Assembly: GCA_015099395.1 (NCBI GenBank)
Contig: AP024096.1
Span: 5,394,001 to 5,458,000, forward strand
DNA length: 64,000 nucleotides
Source: Ktedonobacteria bacterium brp13
GTDB taxonomy: Bacteria; Chloroflexota; Ktedonobacteria; Ktedonobacterales; Ktedonobacteraceae
Reading direction: 5' to 3'
Shown: piece after piece, positions 43,382-53,197 of the stretch
How the letters are laid out: the number at the start of each line of letters is the position of its first letter
Numbering within the stretch: position 1 is the first letter of the stretch
Program-made: the position numbers and the translations under genes
Notes under the pieces: generated by a model
What the model was told of the DNA's origin: nothing
What the model saw: the letters and a program-made list of their open reading frames with translations, nothing else
Database searches by the model: none

Positions 43382-44143
43382 TCAGACAACGTTGACCTCC
43401 TGATTCATCGGATGTTGCCCCGATGCCAGACGACGATCTTTCATGCGATAGCTCTGCCCATTAATGGCAATGACCTCAGCATGGTGCAACAGCCTGTCAA
43501 GCAGAGCCGTTGCCAGAATCTCATCCCCGAGCAGTGGCCCCCAATCAGTAAAACTTGTGTTTGAGGTGAGCAGGATCGATCCATGCTCATAGCGGGCCGT
43601 GGCAAGCTCGAAAAAGTGATGTGCTTGCTCTGTGGTGAGCTTGGTATATCCCACTTCGTCGATCACCAACACACTCGGTGTGATGTAGTGCCGGAGCCGC
43701 TGACGAGCCAAACCGGGATAGGACGCTGTCTCCAGCGCTTCTGCAAACCCCGACAGGGTGGTAAACAACACCGAATAGCCCGCTGCGAGTGCTTTGACCG
43801 AGAGGGCCAAGCTCAGGTGTGTCTTCCCTACCCCCAGGGGGGCGAGAAACACGATGTTGGTTGTGGTTTTGACGAAGGAGAGATTGGCCAGTTCCCGCAG
43901 CAGCCATTGGGAAAGGTTCGGCTGAAAGGAAAAGTCGAGCGCTTCCAACGTCTTGATCACGGGCAAGTGGGCGGCTTTGATCCGCCGCTCGGCTACCCGT
44001 CGATCTCGTCCTTCCACCTCCGTGGCAATGGCACGGCTCAGAAATTGTTCATAGGTCCATTGCTCGTGCCGCGCCATCTCAAAGAGCTCCGGGAGCGCCT
44101 GTTCGAGTTGTGTTAACCTCAACTGTTTGAGCTGGTGCCACAT
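43382..44143 (-). CDS. istB: IS21-family helper ATPase IstB
   Basis: 253 residues from ATG 44143, after GGAGGTGG. IstB is the AAA+ ATPase that helps the IstA transposase choose targets. Visible: Walker A in FLAPLGVGKTHLSLALSVKA (GVGKTH), Walker B VLVIDEVGY, then ILLTSN (sensor 1) and LLDRLLHHAEVIAINGQSYRMKDR, typical of IstB. It looks complete, but its partner istA is almost gone. GC content is higher than in the flanking accessory genes. Confidence 0.92.
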   Translation of the reverse strand: MWHQLKQLRLTQLEQALPELFEMARHEQWTYEQFLSRAIATEVEGRDRRVAERRIKAAHLPVIKTLEALDFSFQPNLSQWLLRELANLSFVKTTTNIVFLAPLGVGKTHLSLALSVKALAAGYSVLFTTLSGFAEALETASYPGLARQRLRHYITPSVLVIDEVGYTKLTTEQAHHFFELATARYEHGSILLTSNTSFTDWGPLLGDEILATALLDRLLHHAEVIAINGQSYRMKDRRLASGQHPMNQEVNVV

Positions 44144-44480
44144 GCGACCACCTCCTTTGCGAACCCAACGCCATACAACTGGTCGTACTCCTGCAGAGGA
44201 CGTTGACTGACCTGGGGAGCCGGACGCAGATGACCCAACGGAATCACTTGCTGCCGCATCGCCGAAGCGGCAGCCACCGTCCGAAATTGGTCGGGATGCG
44301 TCACACACTCCTGCGACCGGGAGCGTTTGGCCAGCTGTGCCATGAGCTCACCGCGTGACCACACGGAAAGCATCCCGTGTCGTTCGCAGACCTGGACCAT
44401 GGTTCCAGCTTCAACAACCGCCAATTGACTCGCGACTTGATTGTCCTCTGCCAACGCGTGAATGAGATGCAGCCACGATT
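44119..44480 (-). pseudogene. istA: C-terminal remnant of transposase IstA
   Basis: The frame that overlaps istB by 25 bases encodes RPLQEYDQLYGVGFAKEVVA, the usual end of IstA next to istB. Only about 110 residues survive; the DDE catalytic core and N-terminal HTH are absent. The sequence changes character near 44480, where the IS is cut off. Confidence 0.75.
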
Positions 44481-44581
44481 ACCCGATGGCAGAATTCTCA
44501 TTCTACATGCGCCTTCTTCACCATTTGGCTGAAACCCTGTTGTTAGAAAATCTTCCTCTATTTCTCATAAAAATCAGGCAC

Positions 44582-44650
44582 GTTTCAACGAGTCGCACTA
44601 CGATTTTTTACGCGCCATACTAGCACACTGTACGCGGAGCGAGAAACATG
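44582..44650. repeat. 69-bp repeat, copy 2
   Basis: Exact repeat of 40098-40166. It stands about 100 bases after the truncated istA and 88 before the response regulator gene. Confidence 0.9.
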
Positions 44651-44738
44651 CTACAATAAAGCTTAGAAACAGATGAGAATACCTTAAAATCAGGTAAGTC
44701 GCTACAGTGGTCAGCACTAGTCAGAATAAAGGGTTGCG

Positions 44739-45143
44739 ATGAACTACACTTCTTTCCATTCCACAAAACCACTGATTCTAATAGTAGAAGATGATGAATC
44801 TATCGCTGAGGTGATCAGCCTTCTCATTGCAGAAGAAACAAGCTACCAGCCAGCCATTGCAGATAGCGGCGAGGCGGCACTACAGGTGCTGCACGAGCTG
44901 CCACGCGTACCACAGTTGTTTATTCTGGATTATCGCCTGCCCGACACCACAGGCATTCAACTCTATGACTATTTTCAGAGCCAACCTCAGTATAAAGATA
45001 CTCCCACCCTGTTGATGAGTGCCAGTAAACCCGTTGAAGAAATTGAGCCACGCGACATTATAATGATCTGCAAGCCCTTTGATCTCGATGATTTTCTCGC
45101 CAAAATCTACCATTTGTTGAAGCACGATACCGTTACTGTATAA
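44739..45143 (+). CDS. Single-domain response regulator
   Basis: 134 residues, a lone CheY-like receiver. The acidic pair is in ILIVEDDES, the phosphorylated Asp in LFILDYRLPD, the conserved Ser in LLMSASK and the Lys in ICKPFD. No output domain. No kinase is next to it; the PAS kinase at 61758 could serve it but that is a guess. Confidence 0.9.
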   Translation: MNYTSFHSTKPLILIVEDDESIAEVISLLIAEETSYQPAIADSGEAALQVLHELPRVPQLFILDYRLPDTTGIQLYDYFQSQPQYKDTPTLLMSASKPVEEIEPRDIIMICKPFDLDDFLAKIYHLLKHDTVTV

Positions 45144-45519
45144 ACATGCTACGCACGCGCAAGCATCAGATAGCCACAACCACTCGCAACAACTCACGCT
45201 AACACATCTTCATCACAAGTGATTACAGCATAGCCAGGTGGACTATGCTGATAGGGGCGGAAGTAGTAGTGCGGGTCTCCTTACAAACTATGCAACCACG
45301 CAAGCCAGGAATAATGGAGCGATAACCGCTTTTAGGGCGTATTAAATATAGCAGCAGAAAAGAGTAGGGGCAGGCTTCGCCTGTTGTATGGACAGCGTGC
45401 TGTATTACAACGCTGACTGGTGCTAACGTCTTTATTATTATCTCATCACTGGATCACTCGATTACTTTAGACTGTATCGTATTGAGGGTATCTACTCATA
45501 CTGAAAAAGAGGTACCACG
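45144..45519. other. Intergenic region with a small hairpin
   Basis: 376 bp with no gene. CAGCATAG (45226-45233) pairs with CTATGCTG (45243-45250); it may end the response regulator transcript although it is about 80 bases from the stop. Confidence 0.4.
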
Positions 45520-45879
45520 ATGGAAGAACCGAATATCGATCCTGTGCTAAACATGGATCCGGCAATGCAGGTTGAGATCTTGGACCGCGCTGTATCACGC
45601 AAATGGAATAAGTTCACATGGAGTGGACTCATCGTTGTGGGCGTAGGCTGTCTCTGCATTGTAATTGGCCTCCTCTTCAGAAGTGGAGACTATTCCGCAG
45701 GTATTCTGCTGATTGGCTTCGGAGCTATCATTGTCCTGGTTGGTCTGATAAGAATAGCGATCGGCCTCATTAATCCATTGTTACCGAGCGACCTGCGTAC
45801 ACGCTATAGCTATCGTCATCATCATCATGACGAGCTTCATGATCAAGAGATAATTCTCAATACGCTACGCGACGAGTAA
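45520..45879 (+). CDS. Small two-helix membrane protein
   Basis: 119 residues; AAAGAGG lies 10 bases before ATG. Two membrane segments, SGLIVVGVGCLCIVIGLLF and AGILLIGFGAIIVLVGLIRIAIGLI, are separated by a short loop. The C-terminal tail has a His cluster (YRHHHHDELHDQE) and is acidic. It may bind metal; function unknown. Confidence 0.7.
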   Translation: MEEPNIDPVLNMDPAMQVEILDRAVSRKWNKFTWSGLIVVGVGCLCIVIGLLFRSGDYSAGILLIGFGAIIVLVGLIRIAIGLINPLLPSDLRTRYSYRHHHHDELHDQEIILNTLRDE

Positions 45880-46616
45880 TGGGATCAAATCCCTCGCGGG
45901 CGAGAAATGAGAAGAAAATTCCCGCCCACCTTACAAGCATCCATAAAGGATGTTGTAGAAAGAAGCATAACAGCACTGGCCGAGACCAGCACCATTATGT
46001 GGTGAGAGGTGCTTCAGGAGGTTGCCAGGAGAAAACGAAAATAATCTACCTATCTTCCCACTGGACCAGCATCTAAAGACCTGCTACCACCGACCGCTTT
46101 GACTTGACTATGCACTATCGCAATAGCAAGCTTTATCTATACGTAGGATAGCAGAAGCATGTTAAGGCATCTTTATATATCGGTTAACTTTTTGTTGTGA
46201 GTCTCTAACGAAAAAACAGCGTACAGAATTTTGCGTCTTGAAAGATAGGGGCGATGAAAAGATCGAAGCATTGTGATACTGCTACTATAATATCGATACA
46301 GATTCCACTGGCAATACCTAACATTATTCTATTTTCATATATATACATGCGCCAGTATATGCAGCACGCAAACTTCCTATTAATCGATAGATCATTCATA
46401 ACCATTTAGGCCATTTACAATGCTGAAGCACTGTGTTACACTTCGCGTGAGGTTTCAAGTTAACGGAAAGATGCTGAAATCACAGTCAGTTGTGTAGCCA
46501 TAACACAGCCGGGGAGCTACTATCATCTTTTTGTATAGATGAATGAAACCCACCGGACACACCTGAGATCCGGCTCAAATCACTGTTTGCGAGCGTTTCA
46601 CAAGGAGGTGCTCTCT
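45880..46616. other. Intergenic region, nothing recognised
   Basis: About 740 bp. A short frame starting at 45879 overlaps the previous stop but has no ribosome site of its own and no family, so I left it out. The area around 46090-46420 is AT-rich. The ribosome site of the next gene ends the region. Confidence 0.4.
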
Positions 46617-47063
46617 ATGGCTGGCTGGGAAGAAGAGTTATCCGTACTGCTAGGTGAGCTTGGAGTCAAACAAGAAGAGCCAAAGACGCAGCGACAACAA
46701 ACACAACAGAATCGCAAACCTATGCGCAGCGACGCCAGGCGACATGAGCAGCTGACAGATGCACTGCTCTGGGGAGAGGATGATGAGGCGATGGAAGATG
46801 ATGATGCCTGGATTGATGATCTAGATATCATGCGCCACGAAGTCGATGCCATCGTCAGCCAGGTGGTCTTGCTGTTGCAGCGTGGTGATCTCGATGCTAC
46901 TATGAAAGAAGATGTCATGGTCGTCTTACGAGCTCTCCGCCTGCGTATCCCTGCCCAACCAAACGCAACCAGCGACGAAGCCTATCTGGAATCTGCCTCC
47001 GCTACCCTCCATTTCTGTCGTCTCGTTCTTCAAATGAGCGAATTAGCTACTGAGGACTTTTAA
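46617..47063 (+). CDS. Acidic hypothetical protein, 148 residues
   Basis: It has a near-ideal AAGGAGGTG ribosome site. A helical N-terminus (MAGWEEELSVLLGELGVKQEEPK) leads to a Gln/Arg-rich linker, then an acidic patch (WGEDDEAMEDDDAWIDDLD) and two long helices (IMRHEVDAIVSQVVLLLQR; ESASATLHFCRLVLQMSEL). No known domain. It is probably the start of a small transcription unit with the next gene, though 284 bp separate them. Confidence 0.7.
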   Translation: MAGWEEELSVLLGELGVKQEEPKTQRQQTQQNRKPMRSDARRHEQLTDALLWGEDDEAMEDDDAWIDDLDIMRHEVDAIVSQVVLLLQRGDLDATMKEDVMVVLRALRLRIPAQPNATSDEAYLESASATLHFCRLVLQMSELATEDF

Positions 47064-47347
47064 CATCAGTGACATTGAAACACCACGACTCTTTTCCCCC
47101 AAATTGCCCTGTCACTACCAGCTCTTTTTGCCTTGACATACTTCGATCAAAACTGACATACTAAGGCATAGCCCCAGACCGCGGTACAAATGACGCGATA
47201 TTTCCCTCTATTACGCGCATAAAATAGCAGCAATGCAGGGGCATAAAAACAAAAAACGCAAAACAAGCGCAACGGTACTACGTCGAATAGAGGCCCTGAA
47301 ACGTATCCCCTGAGTAGACACTATTGCTCTGCAAGAGGAGGTGCATT

Positions 47348-48445
47348 ATGAGTTCCGATACAAGGAAAAGAATATTACAAGAAAGCGGTCGCTGGCTACG
47401 GGTCGGCTCGCTTTCGTTAAGCGTATTAGGTCCCGTCCTTTCATTCCTGACGAAGCGGCTCCGAGCCCAGGCTGAGGCTGATGAGGTCCTGCTCAAGCTC
47501 CATTACGACCAGAAGGCGGTCGATACCGACAGGCAAGCGCTCCAGGAGGATCTGCAAAATCGTTTGCAGGCGATCCGTGAAAACATCTCTGACACCTTAA
47601 CGGATCTAAGCACCCGGCCATACAGCCAGGAGCTGCTGAAACGTAGTGAGGCCCTGACCGATGAGTTAAAAGAGCGTGGGAGCAAGCTTTCACAGCTTAT
47701 AGTTGACCGTGGCGGTAAGTTCAATCAGGATCTTTTCGAGCACGGGAGCGATCTTTCACAGACCCTGCTTGAACGTGGTAGCCAATGGGGGAAAGGCCTC
47801 GCTGACCGCAGCAGTGACCTCTCTCACACGCTGGTTGAGCGCGGCAACGACTTCTCACAGAACCTGCTTGAACGCAGCAACGATTTCTCGCAGGAGTTGC
47901 TCAAGCGTACCCGCAGGGCGCAATTAGAGAAGATGCAACAGAAGAGAAACTTCTGGGTCGCTTTTGGCTTCGGACTTGGCCTGACCGGTGCTGGTATCGT
48001 CACATTTTTCTTGATCCAGCGTCGCCAGCAGGAGCGGGCACACGCAACGGATGAGTCAGCCATTGAACTGGCTCAAGATGAGAAAAAGCTTCCGGTATCC
48101 GCCAGTATCCCTCCGGTACAAGCACGTAGTGGACGCTACAAGGTAGAGCACGACAGTGATGATATGCTAGTCAACGGACACGGACCTTCTTCATACACCA
48201 CTGTAAAACCTCCCGTGATCGCCGATGCTCCCACCAAAGCGAGACCATTCAGTGAAGAGCACGCGAGCATACCAAAAGACGCCACATTCATAGGCATTCC
48301 CAGTACCAGGCACTACTATCCCGTAACGACGCCCCTGGAGCGCATCACCAATGATATAAGCGGAGATGCAGCCCAGACGGATGTGATCTACTTCGCAACG
48401 GAGCAAGAGGCCAGGCTGCAAGGCTTTAGCGCGGCTGAAGTCTAA
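47348..48445 (+). CDS. Membrane protein with 11-residue repeats
   Basis: 365 residues; GAGGAGGTG before ATG 47348. Residues ~95-185 are about eight copies of an 11-residue amphipathic helix unit such as LLERGSDLSQT. One membrane segment lies at ~205-225 (FWVAFGFGLGLTGAGIVTFFLI). The C-terminus, IGIPSTRHYYPVTTPLERI to VIYFATEQEARLQGFSAAEV, resembles small metal-binding-like domains (sunset/Ada-type) but lacks their Cys. 11-residue repeats often lie on membrane surfaces or form coiled coils. Function unknown. Confidence 0.7.
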   Translation: MSSDTRKRILQESGRWLRVGSLSLSVLGPVLSFLTKRLRAQAEADEVLLKLHYDQKAVDTDRQALQEDLQNRLQAIRENISDTLTDLSTRPYSQELLKRSEALTDELKERGSKLSQLIVDRGGKFNQDLFEHGSDLSQTLLERGSQWGKGLADRSSDLSHTLVERGNDFSQNLLERSNDFSQELLKRTRRAQLEKMQQKRNFWVAFGFGLGLTGAGIVTFFLIQRRQQERAHATDESAIELAQDEKKLPVSASIPPVQARSGRYKVEHDSDDMLVNGHGPSSYTTVKPPVIADAPTKARPFSEEHASIPKDATFIGIPSTRHYYPVTTPLERITNDISGDAAQTDVIYFATEQEARLQGFSAAEV

Positions 48446-48567
48446 TGTCACGAGAGTGTGTTATCGATCGTCACTGCTCATCGATGATCGCGCTCAGCAG
48501 ATAACCTCTTTCTCTTCACAACTATCATGCACGCGCGCCGCCCCTGGCGGCGTGCGAGTGGTAGTTA

Positions 48568-48975
48568 CTACGGTCTCCGATACTGCTCTGGCACATGATC
48601 GTAATCAAAGCCTTCATTGACAATCCCCCGTTTCACCAGGTACCGTAAAAACGTCAGGTGCGCTTCAGCTTGCGCTGGAGGAGCATGGGGGCTGGTATCA
48701 GAGTGCGTATCAGTTGACGGAAGATCAGGCATAGAGGATGAATGGATAGGGAACTCCTCCATCCCTTGTTCAACGGCGATCGAGAAGCTACCTTGCTGTG
48801 GATAGATGGGGTCGTGAGCAGCGTGTAACTCGCCCATTGTGTGCCACAGAGGTTCCTGCGCAGAGCTAGTACGGCTGGCATCAGCCGACCGTGTATACGT
48901 CACCCTGGCTGATCTCCGCCAGGGCCACCAGGCAAATATGTTGCTTAGCCAGCTTTTAAGCGTGTCCATCATCAT
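48568..48975 (-). CDS. Hypothetical protein, 135 residues
   Basis: Starts at one of three ATGs in a row (48975 chosen, GAGGGCGGA upstream). An amphipathic Trp-rich start (TLKSWLSNIFAWWPWRR) may touch the membrane. The middle is Ser/Pro/His-rich and disordered. The end, LTFLRYLVKRGIVNEGFDYDH, looks like a short folded helix. No family. It is convergent with the previous gene. Confidence 0.6.
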   Translation of the reverse strand: MMMDTLKSWLSNIFAWWPWRRSARVTYTRSADASRTSSAQEPLWHTMGELHAAHDPIYPQQGSFSIAVEQGMEEFPIHSSSMPDLPSTDTHSDTSPHAPPAQAEAHLTFLRYLVKRGIVNEGFDYDHVPEQYRRP

Positions 48976-49528
48976 GTAATCCGCCCTCATTGTGCAGAGA
49001 TGCCGCACAATATGGCTAATGTGCAAACCGCGCTACAAACATAACCATAGCTGACACACAGAGACGTCCAGTTACATAAATATAGACACATAGTAGCATA
49101 TCACCGTGTGCACGTCAAACATACCCTCAAAGCCGCTGCGCCCTTCTATCAACCTACCATTCCTGCACATTTAGTAGAGAAACTGCCCCCTATCATCTTG
49201 AAATTTCTCTGTGTGCGTGCCATAATCTGATGCACAGAGCTTCCGAGCAAACGGCTAGAAGCTAGACATTCATGCAAATCAATGCTATAAATGCTCTCTA
49301 TACCAGAGAACAAAGAATGTTCCTCATTAGTGCGCAACTCTCACTCACGGCATTCGCCAGAATAGAGACAATACAGCAGTCGCATACTTGCCCACTTCCT
49401 CGTTATAGTCTATATAGAGGATATGAGGAGAGGCGTGCCAGGACATTCTGTCCATCTAGCGAGATGATATGTTCTCTGTAACAGAGGGCCGTCGTAACAT
49501 CTCATGATTATGGTAGGGGTAATACACT
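48976..49528. other. Intergenic region, nothing recognised
   Basis: About 550 bp between divergent genes. Short frames on both strands have no ribosome site. The end should hold the hsp20 promoter; no CIRCE element or other heat-shock operator was seen. Confidence 0.4.
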
Positions 49529-50005
49529 ATGCGCATGCGCTATCGGTATGTAACCTATCGCTTCCGCGAAGGTTCGCAAGCACAACTGGAGCAACATTAC
49601 CGTCAGATTCTGGATGAGGCAGTACGTCAGAGCCAACAAGCAATGCTTCATCGCTCTATAACCTGGCGTCCTTTAGCTGATATCCTGGAGTCGCCAGAGA
49701 TGATCAGAGTAAAGATAGAGCTGTGCGGGATGAAAGAAGACGACATTGAGGTTACATTGTATGAGAATGCCCTGGTAGTGAGCGGAGAACGTCACGATGA
49801 TCATGATTATCAGGATGGTCTGAGCTATCAAGAGGCACAGATACGCTATGGACCTTTCCGTGTCGAGGTTTCTATACCAACACCTATCAATCGCGAGTCG
49901 GTTCTCGCTCGCTACGAGTGTGGCATGTTGTCTGTAGACTTGCCCAAGTTACCTGCTAGCACTGTCGAACGGATACCAGTCCAACGTTCGGTAAAACAAG
50001 AGTAG
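49529..50005 (+). CDS. Hsp20/alpha-crystallin family chaperone
   Basis: 158 residues. Small heat shock proteins hold unfolding proteins. The alpha-crystallin domain spans residues ~45-145: RPLADILESPEMIRVKIELCGMKEDDIEVTLYENALVVSGER, then YGPFRVEVSIPTPINRE, and YECGMLSVDLPK. The usual A-x-x-x-n-G-v-L motif appears as ARYECGMLSVDLPK. lon follows 103 bases downstream on the same strand, so the two proteostasis genes may be co-regulated. Confidence 0.9.
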   Translation: MRMRYRYVTYRFREGSQAQLEQHYRQILDEAVRQSQQAMLHRSITWRPLADILESPEMIRVKIELCGMKEDDIEVTLYENALVVSGERHDDHDYQDGLSYQEAQIRYGPFRVEVSIPTPINRESVLARYECGMLSVDLPKLPASTVERIPVQRSVKQE

Positions 50006-50108
50006 CCCGGTATAGCTCCGCTGGCTGCTTACCTTTGCTCTTTGCTCTTTGTACAGTAAAGACAGTGAAACAGCATACAACAATACAAATATATGTAGAG
50101 AAGATTCT

Positions 50109-53048
50109 ATGGAAAAAAAGACAGATCAGCACGCCGTCAATCCGCAAGAGGTTTTGGCGCAACCAGAACTGCTTGATGAAGAGGCCAGCGTAACGAACGA
50201 GCCACAGCAGGTCCCAGAACCTGCTAAAGAGCCTGCTGAAGCATCTGAACAGCCTGAAGACTCAACAGAAGCGGAGGTTGAGACTGTGGCAGACAAAACC
50301 GATCCAACAGCTGAGACCAATGACGCTACTGTAACAGAAAAGGCAGGCAAAACAAAAAAGACAGGCAAAACAAAAAAGACGGAAAAAACAGAAAAAACTA
50401 ACGGGACGGATGAGACCGCTACCGTTCATGTCACAGACAAGGATAAGGCCGACGAGACAGAACAAGCGGAAGAAGGACAGGCCGTGGCCGAAGAGGAAGA
50501 GGAGAAGCTCAGTATTCCTGAGATCTTGCCGATTCTTCCACTTAAAGATACTGTCATCTATCCCTTCTCTGTACAGCCCTTTGCCGTTGGACAGGAACGC
50601 TATATTCGTTTGATCGACGATGTCATGCACGGGAATCGCCTGGTGGTGCTGGTCGCACAGAAGTCACCAGACATTGACCACGCCGGCCCCGACGATATCT
50701 ATCGTGTGGGCACGGTATCTCGTGTCGGTCGCATGTTCCGCATGCCAGACGGGACCGTCCAGATCGCTGTTCAGGGTCTGGAGCGTGTCACGATTGATGA
50801 GTTTACAGAAGAGAAGCCTTATCTGAAAGCTCGTATCACAGCAAAGCCCGATACGCAGGAGAACGATACTGAGACGGAAGCGCTGAAACGCAACGTTATC
50901 AGCTACTTCCAGCGCCTGGTCGCTCTGGTCCAGAACGTGCCAGAAGGGGTGGCTGCGGCGACGCTGAACCTGGAAGAGCCACGCCAGGTCGTCTATGTGA
51001 TCGCTACCTTTGTGCAGATGGAGATGGAGCTGCGTCAGAAGCTGCTCGAACTGGATTCAGTTCGTGAGAAGCTGGTACAGCTAAGTACCTTCCTGAACCA
51101 TGAGTTAGAGGTCCTCGAACTGGGCAAGAAAATTCAGACGAGTGCTCAGGAAGAGATGGGCAAGGTACAGCGCGAATACCTGCTACGTGAACAACTCAAG
51201 GCGATCCAGCGCGAGTTGGGCGAGGAGAGCGAGGAGCAGGCAACCGTCAACGATCTGCGTCGCAAGATCGAAGAGTCCAAGATGCCTGAAGAGGCCTTTA
51301 AAGAGGCCCAGCGTGAGTTGTCACGCCTGGAGAAACTGCCAACGGTCTCCCCCGAGTACAGCATCATTCGCACCTATCTGGAACTGCTGGTCTCACTGCC
51401 ATGGACCAAAGGGACGGCAGAGAAGATCGATGTGACGCATGCGCATGAGGTATTGGACCAGGACCACTACGATCTACAGAAGATCAAAGAGCGCATCCTG
51501 GAATATCTGGCCGTACGCCGCCTGAAAGAGGATCGTCTGGCCGAGGAGCAGCAACGGGTACGTGAAGAGACCTCAACCGAAGAAGGGGTCGAGGTCGACA
51601 ATATTGATCCAAAACTGCCCTTGAATGAACAGGAGGCGAAACGCTCCATCAATCGCGAGCCGATCCTCTGCTTTGTTGGACCTCCGGGAGTCGGTAAGAC
51701 GTCGCTGGGTCAATCGATTGCACGCGCGCTGGGCCGTAAATTCGCGCGTATGTCACTGGGTGGTATCCGGGATGAGGCCGAGATCCGTGGTCATCGCCGT
51801 ACCTATATCGGTGCCATGCCTGGTCGCATTATCCAGACCCTGCGTCGTGTCGGAGCTAACGATCCAGTCATCATGCTCGACGAGGTCGATAAGGTAGGTG
51901 CGGACTGGCGTGGCGACCCCTCGTCAGCCCTGCTAGAGGTACTCGATCCAGAGCAGAACTACAACTTCCGCGACAACTACCTGGATCTCCCATTCGATCT
52001 CTCAAAGGTGATGTTTATCGCTACGGCGAACGCTCTGGAGCCGATCCCGGCCCCGTTGCGCGACCGCATGGAGATTCTGGAGCTCTCTGGTTACACTGAG
52101 GAGCAGAAGCTGCACATCGCACTCAACTACCTGCTACCCAAGCAGATAGAGTCCAATGGCCTCAAAAAGGCAGAGCTGAACGTCGATGATGCTGCGATAC
52201 GCCGTGTCATTCGGGATTATACCCGTGAGGCCGGTGTACGTAATCTCGAACGCCAGATCGGTTCGCTCTGTCGTAAGGCAGCGCGTCAGATCTCTGAGGG
52301 CCACGAGACACCCATCGATGTGACCAGCGAGAAGGTAACCGACTTCCTGGGTCGCCAGCGCTTCTTCGACGAGTCCGCGGAACGCATCGACCGTCCAGGT
52401 ATCGCAACCGGTCTGGCCTGGACAGCCGTTGGTGGCGAGATCATGTTTATCGAAGCCGCAACAATGCCCGGCAAAGAGGAGCGCCTGATCCTGACAGGTC
52501 AGCTTGGTGACGTCATGAAAGAGTCCGCTATGGCGGCCCTCAGCTATGTACGTTCTAACGCCAAAACGCTCGGTTTATCCGCCAATGTCTTCGAAGGTCA
52601 GAACGTCCATATCCACGTCCCGGCTGGAGCTATCCCTAAGGATGGACCGTCAGCGGGCGTCACGATGATTACAGTGCTGGTCTCACTGGCGAGCGGGCGT
52701 AAAGTGCGCTCAGACCTTGCAATGACCGGAGAGATCACGCTACGAGGAAAAGTCATGCCGATCGGCGGTATCAAAGAGAAGGTACTGGCAGCCTATCGTT
52801 CAGGTATTCGTACCATCATCCTGCCCGAAAAGAACCGGGCCGACCTGCTGGAGGATATCCCCAACGAACTGCGTGATCAGATGACGTTCCACTACGCCTC
52901 CGATATCAGCCAGGTGCTGGCCGCAGCCCTCGAAGAAGACCACAGCAATCACGACCATAAAGACAAAGATAAAGCGAAGGGATCAGAGGGTGAGGGCGAA
53001 GAGCGTCCTCGCAAACGCAAAGGCGAAAAGGCCGCAGCCAAGGCGTAA
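50109..53048 (+). CDS. lon: ATP-dependent protease Lon
   Basis: 979 residues, longer than the usual ~800. The extra part is N-terminal: about 130 residues of acidic and Lys/Thr repeats (KTKKTGKTKKTEKTEKT) before the LON domain (IPEILPILPLKDTVIYPF). Then come the coiled-coil region, AAA+ domain (GPPGVGKTSLGQ; VIMLDEVDKVG) and serine-lysine protease domain with PKDGPSAGVTM (Ser) and GGIKEKVLAA (Lys). The C-terminal ~45 residues are charged and disordered. ATG 50109 follows GAGAAGA. All catalytic residues are present. Confidence 0.96.
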   Translation: MEKKTDQHAVNPQEVLAQPELLDEEASVTNEPQQVPEPAKEPAEASEQPEDSTEAEVETVADKTDPTAETNDATVTEKAGKTKKTGKTKKTEKTEKTNGTDETATVHVTDKDKADETEQAEEGQAVAEEEEEKLSIPEILPILPLKDTVIYPFSVQPFAVGQERYIRLIDDVMHGNRLVVLVAQKSPDIDHAGPDDIYRVGTVSRVGRMFRMPDGTVQIAVQGLERVTIDEFTEEKPYLKARITAKPDTQENDTETEALKRNVISYFQRLVALVQNVPEGVAAATLNLEEPRQVVYVIATFVQMEMELRQKLLELDSVREKLVQLSTFLNHELEVLELGKKIQTSAQEEMGKVQREYLLREQLKAIQRELGEESEEQATVNDLRRKIEESKMPEEAFKEAQRELSRLEKLPTVSPEYSIIRTYLELLVSLPWTKGTAEKIDVTHAHEVLDQDHYDLQKIKERILEYLAVRRLKEDRLAEEQQRVREETSTEEGVEVDNIDPKLPLNEQEAKRSINREPILCFVGPPGVGKTSLGQSIARALGRKFARMSLGGIRDEAEIRGHRRTYIGAMPGRIIQTLRRVGANDPVIMLDEVDKVGADWRGDPSSALLEVLDPEQNYNFRDNYLDLPFDLSKVMFIATANALEPIPAPLRDRMEILELSGYTEEQKLHIALNYLLPKQIESNGLKKAELNVDDAAIRRVIRDYTREAGVRNLERQIGSLCRKAARQISEGHETPIDVTSEKVTDFLGRQRFFDESAERIDRPGIATGLAWTAVGGEIMFIEAATMPGKEERLILTGQLGDVMKESAMAALSYVRSNAKTLGLSANVFEGQNVHIHVPAGAIPKDGPSAGVTMITVLVSLASGRKVRSDLAMTGEITLRGKVMPIGGIKEKVLAAYRSGIRTIILPEKNRADLLEDIPNELRDQMTFHYASDISQVLAAALEEDHSNHDHKDKDKAKGSEGEGEERPRKRKGEKAAAKA

Positions 53049-53126
53049 CCGTAGCGCTAAAAGCGCAACCGTAGCGCTAAAGAGTAAAACGTACGGGGAG
53101 AGCGCAACCTCTCCCCTTTCCACAAC

Positions 53127-53167
53127 AAAAAAGGATAGGTCTCATACTATTTGAGCCTATCCTTTTT
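53127..53167. terminator. Two-way terminator between lon and the next gene
   Basis: AAAAAAGGATAGG pairs with CCTATCCTTTTT, with TCTCA/TTGAG extending the stem. A-rich on the left and T-rich on the right, it serves both convergent genes. A smaller GGGGAGAG..CTCTCCCC hairpin lies just before it. Confidence 0.85.
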
Positions 53168-53197
53168 GCTACTCGGTTGCTGTATTGGAGCCTGGGA

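Noticed and set aside
45879-46076. 65-residue gene overlapping the 45520 stop
   Set aside because: No ribosome site, odd composition, no family; likely chance.
49272-49481. 69-residue gene before hsp20
   Set aside because: No ribosome site and no recognisable features.
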